From: Capitulum mitella
Taxonomy: Eukaryota; Arthropoda; Thecostraca; Pollicipedomorpha; Pollicipedidae
NCBI GenBank assembly: GCA_030062745.1
Contig: CP099840.1
Span: 4,464,001-4,528,000, forward strand
Direction of reading: 5' to 3'
DNA length: 64,000 nt
Below the pieces are notes generated by a model. That model did no database searches and had not been told where the DNA came from. It was given only the letters and a program-made list of their open reading frames with translations. A program made the translations under genes and the position numbers. Shown here one piece after another: positions 42,301 to 57,300 of the stretch (its first letter is position 1; each line of letters begins with the position of its first letter).

Positions 42301-45300
42301 CACGGCAGCTCACGAGCCCACCCGACACGGCGACCGACGTCAGCGCACACTCGCACGACTCGGCACCTCTTAACGACACCAGTTTGTGAAATGTCTAATT
42401 TTCTGAGCAGAACTGAGCTTGAGACTGCTATAAAACATACAACAGAAGTTGGGTTACCTTATCCAGCCGAAGAATGGCGACTCAAATTAAAAAGAGCATA
42501 CAATGCACCTATTTACCTGCTTACTGCCTGCTTAAAAAATCTGCCCATATAAAAACACTGCAAACCAACATCTGCTAAGAATCGCACCCACTAACCACAT
42601 TCAATAAATATTTCACTATTTTTCTGTAAAGTTACACAGACGAAAATCAGACAAAAGAAGCCAACCGACGAATTAAGCCGATGACTTTCGTATTCACCTT
42701 CGCGACACAAAACAGAACCCTAGTCGCCTATTCCGAGGTGCTGTTATTACTGTGACACGAGGCAAAAATAGAACATCGAAGACAATTTAATGGAGCTGTT
42801 CTTCGAAATGCGGCGCCAACCCCGCATCTTCACTGCACACTTATGTCTAAAACTCGGCACTTCTGTGATCCCAAAAGTTGGCGATGTAAAAAACGATATC
42901 CACCTTTTGTTTTAAAGAAATTATACGGATTGTGGAGCTGAATGGGAAATAACATACCGAACAGGAATGGAAGGGCGGGAATGGCAAATAGGGATGTAGA
43001 AGACTGCCATGAAAAGTGGGAAGACAAAGCAAAGAAGACGAGCCGAGACTGGTTTCATTTCGCCAAACTGCGAGCGAATCTATTACAGCTATGGTGCCAA
43101 GATATGAAACTGAGTGACTGCTTAGGTCGTCCTTTTTTGTGCCCGATTACGTAGAGTCCCGGCTAAATTATGGAATGTTTTCAGGCGACAAAGATCCGGC
43201 GGATCAGCAACCGGTGCATGGTGGTGGGCATCGTGGCGCTGTGCATTACCGTCCTGTTCATGCTGACAGTGAACAATATCAAATCGTCACAGCAGAAGCC
43301 GAGTTCAATCGCCGGGTGGCTGCAGGCAGCACGAAAGCATGTTCAAGCGTTCAGCACTGGCCCTAACCGGAAGGGATCCACCGACAGCGCCACGGTGCAT
43401 TTCAGTGAACCGCTGAGGCGGCCAGGAAAAACAGACCAAAATCCAAAAGCCGGCGCTGTACCCCGAAGGCTTCCGGCTTTCCGACCTCGAGAACTTCACC
43501 TTCGTCGTCAACAATGACGTGTGCGGCGACGACGTGGTGGACCTGGTCATGGTGGTCACGTCCGACACGCGCAAGCCGTCCTGGCGTGCTGCCATCCGCT
43601 CGGCGCTTCCACAGAGCACGCTGGACGAACTGCGCATCCGCCGCGTGTTCCTGTTGGCGCAGCTGCCGCCGGCACCGAGGAACGTCTACGACCGTCGGGC
43701 GGCAGCCGTCCAGGCCGAGAATCACGAGCACGGGGACCTGGTGTCGGGCGCCTTCCAGGACGCCTACCGCAACCTCACCTACAAGCACCTGATGGGGCTG
43801 CACTGGGCCACCGCCTACTGCCCGCAGGCGCAGTACATCATCAAGATGGACGACGACATCGTGCTGGACGTGTTCCAGCTCCGCGAGCGGCTGGCGACGG
43901 CGCCCCGCAACCTCACAGCCATCGGCGCCGTCTTCGCCGGCACGGGCCCCATTCGCGACCCCAAGAGCAAGTGGTACGTGACGGAGACGGAGTTCGCGGG
44001 CGACACCTACCCCACCTACTTGTCCGGCTGGATGTACGCCATCACGCCGGACGCGGCCGCCCGGCTGGTGGCCGCCGCCGCCCGGCTGCCGTTCTTCTGG
44101 GTGGACGACGCCTTCGTCACGGGCGTGGTGCGACAGCGGGCGGTGTCGGAGGTCCGACTGCTGGACATGGACCAGCTCTGGGCCACGGCGGACGGCGCGG
44201 GCGCCACCAGCAGGTGAGCCGGCGTCCGGCCGACGCCGTTCCGTTACGCCACTTCGTCGAACTGCACCTCCCCGCCACAGACAGATATCCTCCCGTGGCT
44301 GAGCGCCCCACTAGGGGTTTCAGGGTAGGGCGTGATCAGAAAAAGGAAACTAACTACATGTAGAACAACAGCCTTGTCTAATACTAACCGTGTGCCTTCA
44401 TTTCTCCGCTTGCCTTTGGCACCACGGCCGACCGTCCTTCTAAGCGCATGTCCGTCTCAGGCGTAAACCCGCGCGCGTCCGCTCCGTTTTTCAGTCCGTT
44501 CACCATGGAGGCCGCCTGCGTCTACGAGTGCGCCGCCGAGCCGGAGGCGTCGCGGGGCCGCTGCGACACCCTGGTCGGGCCCACCTGGTCCAACCATCTG
44601 CTGCTGCGGCTCTTCTTCAAGCAGGCCGAATACTGCTACCGGCGCCGGTGCCGGCGGCGGCGCCGCATGCCGGCCATCTGCCACGACGGAGACGCGCCGC
44701 GGCGCGGCGGCATACCGCAGACGATGGCCGAACTGGGCGACGTGGGCCGGTAACGGCGGTACGGCACCAGTCGGGGCGTCCCGGGACAGGCCGAAACGCC
44801 CCGGGGCAAGCCAGGACTTCCCGGAACCGGCCGGGACGTCCCGGGTCAGGCCGGGGTCCCATGACCGGCCGGGGCCCCGGAGCCGGCGACGAGGTCCCAG
44901 GACTGGCTGGGACGTCATGGGACCGGCCGGGACGTCCGAGGACGGACCGGGACGTCACAGGACCGGCCGGGACGTCCCGGGACAGGCCGAGGTCCCATGA
45001 CCGGCGAGGACGTCCCGGGACCGGCCGGGACGTCCCGGGACTGGCCAGGCGCGCGGCGGGAACGGGCCAGCGTGAGCCGGGACCGACGGGCGACGCTGCG
45101 GGTCCACAGCTACCGGTCGCGGTACCAAAGGCACGACCCGGCGCCGCGTGCGCCCGGGAGGCAGGGCATCGGCAGCACTGTGCTGACGGAGAAAACCCTG
45201 CCGTCGACGGAACGCGACCGGGTCCAATGTTCGGTAAAAGGCTGGCCGGCATCCCTCTGGTCGAGTCGCATGGGCCTCGGGCTCGCGGCGTACTGGGACA

Positions 45301-48300
45301 GAAGGCAGGTGGAGTGCGGACAGCGAGACCCCTGCGATCGCTGGATCAAGTCTTCGTCTTTCTATCGCTTGCGTGGGAGCGTTGTTTTGTTTCTGCTGGC
45401 TCCAGCCGTGAATGTTTTAGTAAAATAAACACGAGATTTACGGTACGTGTTCAAAATGGTACACCTAAAGAGGATGGCAATGTAGCATCAGGGAGGCGAC
45501 ATTACATCTGTCCGAAAAATTAACGAAATTCTATACGTTGCCAAAAGTACGCAGTTACCTACAATCTAATGCGGATATGATTTACGGTTATTTTGACTCG
45601 CGGGCTGTGAGCACTTATCCGCCTTTGAAAATCGCTTAAACCAGTCAGACAGGTGAAACATTCCGATTCCTCGAATAATCAACTGCAAACGCCAGCTTGG
45701 TAATGTTTCAAAGCGAATCAGATACTTTGTCATTTCCCGACCAAACACACTGCGTGGATGAAACAATTATGAAGCGTAGGAAAGTGATAGAGTCGGACAC
45801 TTATAATAATACCGACTGGATAAGGAACACCGTCAGTGCGAGCCACAGATTACTGATTAAGAACGGATAGAAATTCACTAACGTTTTCTTTAGTAAAGGT
45901 CTTAATTTTCCCTCTATAATTTCCTTTTACTTCTTTGCAACGAAATTTTAGTCTGTTCTGGCTGGTTCACCAACAACATTTCCAGGTATCCTGGTGAACG
46001 CCTGGTGGTTACCTGCTTATCTGCACGGGGCACCAAAGTCGCGAGCAACGGATAAAGCCATGTTTGGGGGCACTGCCCAATACAGCCCGCTGATAAGATT
46101 ACGGCCTATCTTCCATGCGGCATCTGCAGCCCTTTCAAGCACGGAGGGGCGGCTGCCGCGGGAATGTTGCCAGAGCCTGAACAGCCGGCCAGCACAGGGC
46201 CGACAAGCACCCACCTCGTTCATCGTCTTGTCCCGCTCCTCCGGGTTGTAGACGCAGGTGAACAGCTGGATCCTGCTGATGTCACCCATGATGTTGGTCT
46301 TGGCCTCGGCCTGCTGCACCTTCAGGTCGATCTCGTTCTGCGGCAGGGCACGAATCGAGGGGGGGTCACGACAGCCCAAATCTCTCGGGGAGGTCAGCAT
46401 GGAGTGACGGGATGTCGAGAATTAGGTCCCGTCCACACGACCGTCACTCATAAAACGAGCCACTCGTAAGTCCCAACACTCTTGATTCTGGACAGACATT
46501 GCATTGAAACTCCGAGCACTGCATGCCGACCTTCTCTTCGTTTTCCACGACAGCATACAATCCAGACATCACAGCATTTTAAAACTGCATGGTGCTAAAC
46601 ACTGCACATCCAGATGAGATGAGTAAATTCAGTTGCAATAGCTATCTGGCAATGCCAGCAGCGCGTCGCGCAACGACAATTACATCGCCACCAGCGCACC
46701 GAAGACAAAACAATGCAATTTATCGCCACCCGTTGGCGATAACGGCTGACAACTACGCAAGGAATCGCCGTTCGGGAGGCACCCTGGTGAACAAAGAATG
46801 TGCTGCGATCATTTCTACGAGCGGTTGTAGCGAACGCTTTGGTTCGACAACTCATACTGCGACTTATAGCACTAATTTTTCGCCAGCGTTAACAGAACTG
46901 TTACGCCGATTTCTCCACCATATCGCTTTAAACAATAATGTGGAATCATTTGCAATAACCTGACCACCTGACATTTGGTGCTGGGCGTTTTTCTTACAAT
47001 GTGACCTTCCAATATTCTTACAATACCTGGCGGAACTCGCATAAGCTTTCCCAATGGCCAGGCTTAAAACGTAAAACGTATTAAAATGTATAAAAGCAGT
47101 CATGCCGCTGGATCTCAATGAAATGAGGACAAGTCTCGTTTTGCATTCAATTCAAACCTGAGCACGTTAAGTGTTGCGCCACCCGAGCTCTGCTTTACTC
47201 CATCGGGACGACACGTTTCCAAGATGACACAATGCCAAACCCTGGTTACAGAAGGGATCACGACAAAACGGGGATAACCTGCATTCCTTCGGAATCCATA
47301 GGCGTGTCTGATCCAGCCAATTAAGCCAACGCCATGCTCCAAACTCCAACGTCCGCGAGCCTTCCCATGTTGGACGGCCACCAGTCCAATACTCACGTCA
47401 AACACCACGGCACGCGTGTTGATGTCGCTCAGATCCTCCACCAGGGCGATGTCGGGCCGGTCCACCTTCAGCAGGATGGTCATGCGGCCCTTGGGGGCGG
47501 CGGCCGCCTTTTTCGGCGGCTCCAGTGTGGACGGCCGCTGTGGCTTCCCCGTGGTCCTGCGACGGCACGGCAGGCTCAGTGGCAGAACGGCACACACGTG
47601 GGCTCGCCGCGCGGTGACCAAAGACACTCACAAAGCAGATCAGGCGCTCGACAGCGGTGTAAAGCCCACACACATTCCATAAGTCTGGTCTGGTCCGGCC
47701 TGGTCCGATTATGAAAATATACAACTTTCTTTACACCGGGAAAGACGGCCTTATGCTGCGTGTAAACCCAAGCCTCTCCCGGTATAAAGAAGGATGTATA
47801 TTTTTATAATCATGACTAAAAATCAGGAGCCTGTGCACACCACTTTTGCCATATTTGGTCTGGTCCGGTCTGGTCTGATCCCGTCTGGTCCGGTCTGGTC
47901 TGGTCTGGTCTGGTTCGGTATGGTTTGGTCTGGTCTGGCTTGTTTTGGTCTGGTCTGCTGTGTAACACCTTACGACTGGTCGCCATTATGTCAATATACC
48001 ACGCAGACTCCCCTTCGCCGGGCCGGGGGATGGGCACCCACCCTCAGATGTCGAGCACTTAAGTCTGACAGCAAAAGGAGAACAGCATTGGAAAGCCTTT
48101 GGCGGAACTAGAAGAAAGCACCTAACTTTTTTCAGATGCGGTCTAATGAGGCCACCAGACGTCATCATATGTCGAATGAACCTGTTAACCTTTCTGGCAG
48201 AAAAAAAAGATAACCAGGCTTCTACGTGGCTCCGAAAAGGTTTAACAGTAAAAAAGGTCTGATTTACCTATAAAGGGCGGAAAATGGGTGCTACAGCCGG

Positions 48301-51300
48301 AATTTGACCATTTCAAGCCAAGCGTAAAATGAAGGCAAAAAACCTTTTGGAGTGGGCAAGTCTTGTTTTTTTTCTAAATAAATTAGTAAGCGCCGTGGAT
48401 GGAATACACTGCAAATGTGCTTGACGTGCATACGAACCCTGCAACTATCATATCAAAGTTAAACAAGGTCAAACTACGTGCAGGTACTGGCGCCGATATG
48501 TCCGGCATTCCTGGTGTCTGTCGTATCATCAGCCACGCTACCACTTTCAGACACTATATGGCATGAAATTTTACAACATCAAGTCATACGATAATCTTTC
48601 TAAATCATGAAGCACGTGCCGAAAAACATTTCTAACGAAGTCACTCAGATACCGGGCGACAGGTAGGGCCGCAATACAAAAGCCTAATATTTAGTGGGAT
48701 GCCATTTTCGCGACGGCAAAAGTTTTCATTTCGGCGACCACAAATAAGAGAATGTGGCAATACAAACTGCAGAGAAGCAAGCGATGGCTGAAGTTCTTAA
48801 TATTTCCGGCCATAAGGAGTGTGTTCGCGCTGAAAACGGGCACAATGTTTCAAAAGGTTAAATCCGGTAGGCCTGGGTCAAACTGAATTGGGTCAGCCTT
48901 GACAAAGTTTTATCATCTTTTAGTACTTCCGAAGCACATACCACCATTAGTAAGCACTACCCGACTGTGTTCGGTCGCGAGTCTGAAAATTTAGAATGAA
49001 CGTCACCTGACCGCAGGTCGCCAGTCAAGTGAAACAATTACGCGCGCAAATGACATGAAAAGCACCACAATATCCAAGCCTCAGAACCACCGAACCAGTC
49101 TCACAATCTCCACAGCAAACATAAAAGATGCCCCAAGTTTAGCTGTCCTCAGGCCACTGACCTGGATGTTTCCGCAAAATTCGAGATACCAAAACTGTTC
49201 CATTTGTCATGTTCAATAAACCTCCAAAGTTCCACGTACATCGATGCATTCCACAAAATTCTACGCCAGTTTCATTTTTTGGAGGCATGGTCTTACTTGA
49301 CCTGTACTAGGTCAATGGCCTGAGGTGACTATGAGTTTGGAAATCCACACAAGGTGCAAACATTATGTATAAAAAGGTGCACCAAGTTTCGTATCCCTTC
49401 GCCTTTTCAATTTGTTGCTATCCTCCAAAAACCAGAGGGTGTTCACTGTTCTTCCCCCCTGACGCGCCCAAGGTTAATACCTGGACCTAGTGAAGATCTA
49501 GTCCCAATTAACAAAGTGGGTCTAATCCGCCCTGGACCACGCAAGGCACCATCACCCGTCCACAGCACGCACACATGCACGAACGCACGCAGGATAACCA
49601 AGTCTCCATTAAGACATCCCGCATGACAGGGGCGTCGATTTCTGTAAATGACTGGGGGGGCATGTGAGGGCCGACAACCTAATCTCCCCCTCAAATGCGT
49701 GTTTTTCAACGGATTTAGCCCACTTTATTTTGACGAATAGAAGTTTATAGGCTTTTGTTACTATTCATCAAATAAAAAAACGCATTTATCCCCATGTAAA
49801 TAGGTCTATACACATGCAGACAGACGACAGTTCTTTACTTCCTGTCTATTTCTTATCTATTGCGGTTGTTCTTTTCGTTATTATCCATTCCCTTTAAAAT
49901 TGGCAAAAAGCATTGGAGGGGCCCAAAACAACATTGGGTGGGCCCAAATCAACAATGGATAGGCCAGGGCCCTCTCAAAAGAAAACAAAACGACATCCCT
50001 GTGGTATGACAACCCCCGGCACGACATCAGCCGATACGATGGAGGAAGGGACTCCACAGATGACCACAACTCCTGACTCTATCACTCGCGAACAGTGCAT
50101 GGACAACATCCACCAACCGGCCAGCCAGGAGGCGGAACTCACGGTTTCGGAGGCGGCGCCACGGCCGGCTTCTTCGGCGCCTCCGGCATATTCTTGGTGA
50201 AGAACTCCATCAGAGACATCAGGTACGGCAGGTACAGGATCAGCGACACGCTGGACACTTTGGCGTCCACTGGAAGTGAATTTAGGAAGCCAGTCAGCAC
50301 ACCTGGGCAAAAAACATGTAGTCCTATTAAATTCCCTGCTCGCGTTTCTGAACTGTTTGTCCTGATGGCTAATCAAGGGTCGTTATGTTGAAGAAGATTT
50401 ATGATTCCCTATGTGGTAGTTATAATAGCAACCACCTCGCTCGTGCAAGTCCTTCTCACGAGTTCCAATATCAACTACTAAAGAAATCATCTATTCCAAA
50501 ATTATTTCTATTCCTGATGTAAATCATTCAACTCTGCATCTACACGAACACCCGCACTATACGGAGATCCTTCAGTTGCAAGTTCTAAAAGTGTTTTTTA
50601 TGACTGCAACTGAGCTGCTTTTTGTACCTCCAGGGGCATTCCTGGGCAAATTGACCTGTCAGGAAGGCCACTGTTCATCTCCCAAATTTTGATATGTTGG
50701 TGCCAGGGGTTGTCTTGGGCATCAAACGGCTATTCGAATTTCAATTCGTCGAATTACGTTTTGGGAGTTATTGCCTCCGGCATTTTAGGTCATCGCAGAA
50801 AAGGGGTGTCGTTCATGGTAGGAAGACCGGGTAAAATAAATCCAATCACCACGACAAAATAGATCGTTTGCTTCCAAAAGGACGAATGAATCCATTTCCG
50901 GCATTGCTGTTTCTCTTAATTTATTGCTGTTTCTCTTAATTGTTTCTCAAATTTAAGGAGGTGAAATGGTGGCCGTAGGTCATACGACCTTACGCCAAAC
51001 ACAAGTGCCTGTTTTTCAAGTTATTATCTAACTCGGATCTACGTTTTAAAAGAGCAAACAAGGATAATCGCGACCTTGCTCCAGGATTTGGCCGCTGAAC
51101 AGCAACTGAGTCGCAACCTATGCAAAAAATGGATGCAGGTTCGATAGATAATAAGAATGCGTTGCAGACCATGGCGATTACGTCCACAACAGTTTTCAAC
51201 ACATACATTGGACAGGTCATGTTTCCGGATTCCGTGACATGAGGATAGGTCACAAATAGGCTATGTCTGAAACAACGACCTGAGAGAACGCCATTACGGC

Positions 51301-54300
51301 CCTAATGACGTCCTGTCCAGCATCCGGATGTCAAATGACAGTTATACAGTGTCAGGTGCAGAAGAAAAGATGTCCATACTATAGCACAGAGGAACACAAA
51401 GACACAAAATAGTTAACCCGACATAATTCGCAGCGTTGCATTAACTCCATTTCCGTCCTCATAACGCTAGAGCGCTGTCCCTTAAAGGGGGGACTTATTC
51501 GCCCTTTCCCCTCCCCCCCCACCACGTGAGATCTCGAGAAACACCCGTCCGATTTCATCGCAACAAACACCAAACTCTTGATTCGCCATGACGTAAACTG
51601 CATTTTTTCATAACAAATCATTTTGGAAATCTTCAAAAAGAGGTAGGTATTACGAGGCAAAACATTCATATAGGCGGATATTTACTGGCTTTTTGCTTGC
51701 TTGACAGTTTATATGCCGATTCTGATGCAAATGGCATGAATCGAGAGCCAATCGACGGGACTTCTCCTCGGCCCATACATTTGAGGAAATTCATAGGCGT
51801 TCCCAGAGCCTGGAAAATGGGAAGATTACATTTTCAAAACTGAATAACATAAAAGTTAAAAATATTTTTCAGCATCTACTAGTCATATTATACTGAGGAA
51901 GTACCAATCGAAATACTGTATTCGTATAATAGTGGCATAGGCGGCGTCACCGAAATGGAAAGGGGGTAACTCTTACGGTGGCACGTTCATCAGGTCAATT
52001 TACTATCTCTGACCATGAATGCCTTCTAATGACCTCAGGACATGGAACATGGAACACAGACACGGAATGGCCTTGAGTTCGTTTCACTGTGTTTGAGTTT
52101 CCAAATATCTGAGCTGACTATATTTCAAAAGTCCTGTTTATGGCCGTCGTCACATCGGATACGCGCGCACATCTTAGGTCACAGTTCCGCGATCCGACCT
52201 GACATCGGGCTGAAACCTAAAGCAAGAACGGTACACTGCGCTGAGTCACATACGTTCTGGATGTTGCATTTTGAAAATTCACAGTGCAACTACTTACATA
52301 AAACAAATTTTTAGCTTTGCCCTTAACCTGGCCTGCTGAAGTGGCGTCAGCTCGACAAACGTATTTTTTTGGCCCAGCTTTTTACCTACACACTTATGTA
52401 AAGCTTTAGGTTCTATCTTAATAACCATCTTTCAAGTTAGTTTCCTTTTTAGCAGCCATTTTCCTTTTACCTGCAACAGCGCCAAAAATGGCCTGAGGTG
52501 CCTCCAAAAAACTTGACCCTGTGCAACATAAAATAACGAAAATTTGGCATAATACGTAGAAAGGATCGATGGGAAACGTGGCCAAGTTTCGTGACGCTGC
52601 ATCGAAAACTCTGGAAATTGCGAGCAAAAAACGGGGGACGCTTCTGAAACCCTCCCTCATACGCGAAAAGGGTCCAGGGATTTTTAAGGGGACATCCAAG
52701 AGGGGACAAGCCATAGGCGAATTCAAACCATGTCGTTGCTCATGCCAACTTTACATGCCAACACTCCAGCAGTCTGCCTGGATGTGCAAGAGTCAAAGAA
52801 TCGGGGAAGAAGGAAACTACCTGCCAAAAATCTATGCTTTTTATTTCAATCCCCGCCCCGTTCGGAAAAATACTGGGTGCGCCCTTGACATCATTTCTCT
52901 GTTCGCACAGGGAAACCAAGCCAGAAATGCTCAATATCTTAAACTGACGGAAAATGAGCCACGGCGAGCGTAAATAAACCACGTATATGCGCATAATTCG
53001 CGAAAACAACTATCACGTTGCTTATGGAGATAAAAGGTAACTTGGCAACTACCTTCGACTTCGAAGAAAGCTAAACCACGAAGCACTAGTCAGATGGCAA
53101 AAGGGAACGAATGGACACACGGAAATCTAGGAACATAAGCTAGATGCCAGTCTGGGTTGCAGTTACTACGACTGCCTGTGTTAAGCCGCGAAAAGTGAAA
53201 ATCTTGCTCTTAATTTTATTTATTTCGACGGCTGCGGATAAATGCATTTCGGATCCCGGAAAAATGCATTCAGGCCATTTCACTACAGTTTAACACTTAC
53301 GTTCGAAAGTTTCGTGGGAATATTCTCTTTGTAAGCATTTAAGAAAAAAAACCAAAGGAAGTCAGCGTTTCCAAACATCCGCATCTTTTACTTTGTTTTA
53401 ATACCGATCAAACTGACTGCGCTTTCATTGTAATCCTGCAATTTCATGTTTTGCTTAGCTTAAGGTCAAGGTAGGTCCCCGAGCATTATGTCACAAGGTC
53501 AACTGAATAAATGCCATCAAATTAAAAACTGACACGTCATTTAGATCATTTGAACATTCTTGGATATCGCAGTGCATTCTGGTACAATATTGTTGCGAAT
53601 TTTGTCAGTTTCACTGACTATCAAAGATGGTGACTTGAACCGTTGATCTGAGACACGAAATATTTTGTCAGCCATGTCTGGCGTCCCGGAGACCGATTTT
53701 CATCAAAATCTGAGAAATGCGGATGTCAGGCACTAGTCGATCTGTTGTGGCAAGCTCCACCTACAAACGGAAATGGTCCCCGACGGAAAGTACAAAAATG
53801 ACGTAATGTCAACCAATACGAGACGACTAAGTCAGCGAATGAAGGGTGTGGACCGTTGGCCTGAAGCACGTAAACCGTCCGCTACACCAATCAGAGCTAT
53901 TGTTGTCGCCTTGCATTTCCAGGAAATACCGGACGTCGGCCTGCCTTGTTTGCCGCTGAAACAAGCCTAAGGGAATATCTGGTCACATTATTAGTACAGA
54001 ATGCTAATAGTCCTATTCCCATAAGTGAGACGATCGTGAATATCTTTGTCTGGGACGATGAACTCGGCCTTAAACACCTGGCTCTCGGACAGTTTCAGTG
54101 GTAGAGATATTTGTAGGAACTCTATATTTTACTCGAAACTACTTTGGAAAAATGGCGGATTATTGGGGTATCGAAATAATTTTGCTGCGATATTTTTCAT
54201 ATCAAAATCCTGTTTCGGCTAACCACCGACAGTTCGCCTTATCCCTCAGACAAAGTTATCGCTTGGTCTGGGAAATGTCGAAAGCAATGACACGTAGAGG

Positions 54301-57300
54301 CGCGGAAAGTCCACAGTTAGAGTGTGGGAGGCAAAAGCATTTTGGGTCAATTCTTTCCAATCAACGCTCATAAGACTTAAATGGGGTAATGCTAAATTCC
54401 AAAGGAGTTTGGGAGCAGCTTTCCTGCTACCTACCTTCCCATCCCCCACCCCACTTCCCGCGTCCTTGATGACACCCATCACTAACCACGTTAGACGATT
54501 CCCACAACTACGATGTTTTCTCTATTTTTTCACCGTTTTTCGTTGAGTAATCAGGTGAGTTCTGACAAGAGATAATTCTTACGACAGCTGAAAACGCATA
54601 CGCAGTCAAAGCAAGAGGCAAATTTCCCTGAATTATGAACTGCTAGTCGAGGCATTAATGACCCGAAGCCAGCGTTGTGTGAGGCGCCTGACTAGCGACA
54701 ATACACACCCGCTATCCATCCTGGTCGTGGCATATGGCGAGTGGAAACACGGTCAGCACGTAGTAGATATATGCGCTGGAAATATCATGCACGTCATGGT
54801 TTTGCCGCAGGGACCAATCGGGCAGATGCATTAGATCGACCAAGAACACTAACTGGTCGGAGCCGGCGTTACAATCACTGAGAAGTGCGATTCCAGTACG
54901 GCGATTCATACAATTCATCATGCACATGAGACGTGGTCCGGATTTTTGGGTCGTGTGGAAATTACCAGTACGCAGCGGCCTTCAACAGCCGCCGACTTAC
55001 GATTCATGTCCTGGTTCGCCTTCTGGCCGTACACCACGTTGATCATGCCGGCTTTCGGCTTCCCCGCGCGGGTGACCTTTTCCATGAGGCGGGGGAAACA
55101 GGTCTGCGTATCTGAGACGAACAAAAGGGCCTTTCCAGCACCAGAAAACCAAACACGTGTGCTGGAACCTGACGCCGGACAAAACGTCAACGTCAACAGT
55201 GTTAGGAGAACCGAGACGACCGAGACTGATATTACGGATGTTTTAGATATCTCCCATGCTGGGCGCCAAGTGCTTCAGCACACTGCGAAACACTAATCGT
55301 ACAAGTACACTAACCAACACAGACAGGATAGCCACACCAGACGGGTTAAGCAAACATGTCGCGGACACTTGCTAGATTACGTTATCATCCCTGAATTCCC
55401 GTTCACAGCCCAGAGCACGACGCTGCGGCCGGCCACTGACCGGCCCTGGTGTCCTGCAGCACGCAGTCGTCCAGCGAGACGCGGCAGCTCAGGCCCCCGT
55501 CCGACTCCATCTGGCCGTCCACGGCCAGCCGCTGCAGGCCGAAGGTGGCCAGCGACCAGCGGCCGCGCTCACCCTCCCGTCCGCCCTGAGGACGGCGGCG
55601 GCGATCACCGTCCGCGACACGCGAGTCGAGTCACAACCAGCGTCAGAGTCAGCAGAACACGTGCCGCACGTGTTCGGCACGGCCGACGCCGGACGCAGAC
55701 GGGTCCGACCGGATAAACGTGGCTCAAGAACAGCAGAACATCAGCGATACCGCTGGTGACACCAGTCAGCAACAGCAGAACAGAGGTCACTTAACGGTCT
55801 ATAGGGAAATACCACTAGCAGGCTAGTTCAGGCCACGTGAAAACACTAGCAGAATATGGCTCACACTATGGTCAATATTGTGTGTCAATATTCTAACATA
55901 CCTCACTTCACCACTATGATACACACCATGCTTCACACACGTCAAACACAGTAGCACTCGACCTCCCCACACTCGTTACAGAACAGCCGGCCTCCGGCCC
56001 GGGCTGCGGCCCGCTGGCGGCCGCCCTGCGCCGGCCCGGCGGCGGCACCCACCTCCCGTTTCGGCCCGCTGTTGAACAGCTCCACGCCGACGAACTTCCA
56101 GTCGAAGCTGAACCGCAGCTTGGTGTAGGCGCCGGCGTCGGCGGCGCCGGCGGCCGCGGCGGAGGGGGGCGCCGCCTCGGTGCGGGTCTCGACGGTGGCC
56201 GAGACGCGCTCGGAGTCGGCGTCGGCCGGCCCGGCGGTGGCCGGCGCCGCCGGCAGGGCGTCCAGCCCGGCCGTGCCGCTCTCCGACAGGTTCTCGTTGA
56301 GCGTGCGCATGATCTGGGCGAAGTCGTCCTCGCTCAGGACGACCTGCGTCGGGCGGAGAACGGCTGGGTCAGCGTGCCGGCACGTAGCGGCAACACGGGC
56401 AAAGCGACGACAACAGGTTACAAGGACTCCTATGGCTCCCTGAGGATTTCTCCTGCTTGAAGTATCTCGTGTCCTTGCGATGACAGGACCGGGCCGAAAG
56501 CAACAGTGGCATTCACGACCGATGCTGATGATTCACCTCCTCGGAGTACGCAGGATCAAGATAACAAACGTCCAAGCATGTATCAAACTGCCGCCGAGTC
56601 ATCGCTCCTTGCTAGCCTTCCTAGGACGCTACGACAACGCACCCTCTACGGACGACGGCGGCGCGGTTCTCACCGTCAGGTCGCCCAGCGTGGCGCGCAG
56701 GGCGATCTCCGGCTTCTCCTTGTACCAGGCGATGCTGAGGTTGCGAGCCACCTGCAGCGACAGGGTGACCGGCCGCAGGATCAGGCACTCGGACAGCACC
56801 TTGCCCTCGTCGGACAGCCGACCCCTGGCGGCAGCGAGTCCCTGGTGAGCGTGAGGCGACAGCCGGCCGATCGGCGGCCGGCGGAAGCAGGCGGACCCCG
56901 TCACACGAGCGCGCAGAAGACTACCGGCCAACGCGACGAAGACGACGAAACTTAAAAACAAAGGTGGTTTCGGCACTTCCAAGTGTAACTGACGGGCAGA
57001 AAAGGTCAATATCGACAAGACGTCCAAGAAACGTTGTCGATATGTCATTGTGGCGCACTTTTTGATGTTTCACAGTTAATAACTGTCCACGCACATCATG
57101 ATGAACAAAACGTGGCAAAGTTTTTAGCATGTCTTATCGAGTCGCTTTCAAAGGTGGGCAGCAGAAGAATCACACGATCCGCTTCACCGTCGACAGCCGG
57201 GGACCATCACCTGGAGAACTTGAGATCGTCCAGTTTCAGCGTCAGCACATCCATGACGGCCGGCACGCCGAGCTGATCGTTGTGCGGCCCCATCTCCAAG

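Noticed and set aside
43521-44363. 280-codon plus-strand frame over the GT31 gene
   Set aside because: A shadow of the GT31 catalytic exon in another frame, rich in Arg/Gly/Pro.
44528-45523. 331-codon plus-strand frame beginning in the last GT31 exon
   Set aside because: It runs through the GC-rich minisatellite and gives a repetitive Gly/Arg/Pro peptide; composition keeps it open.
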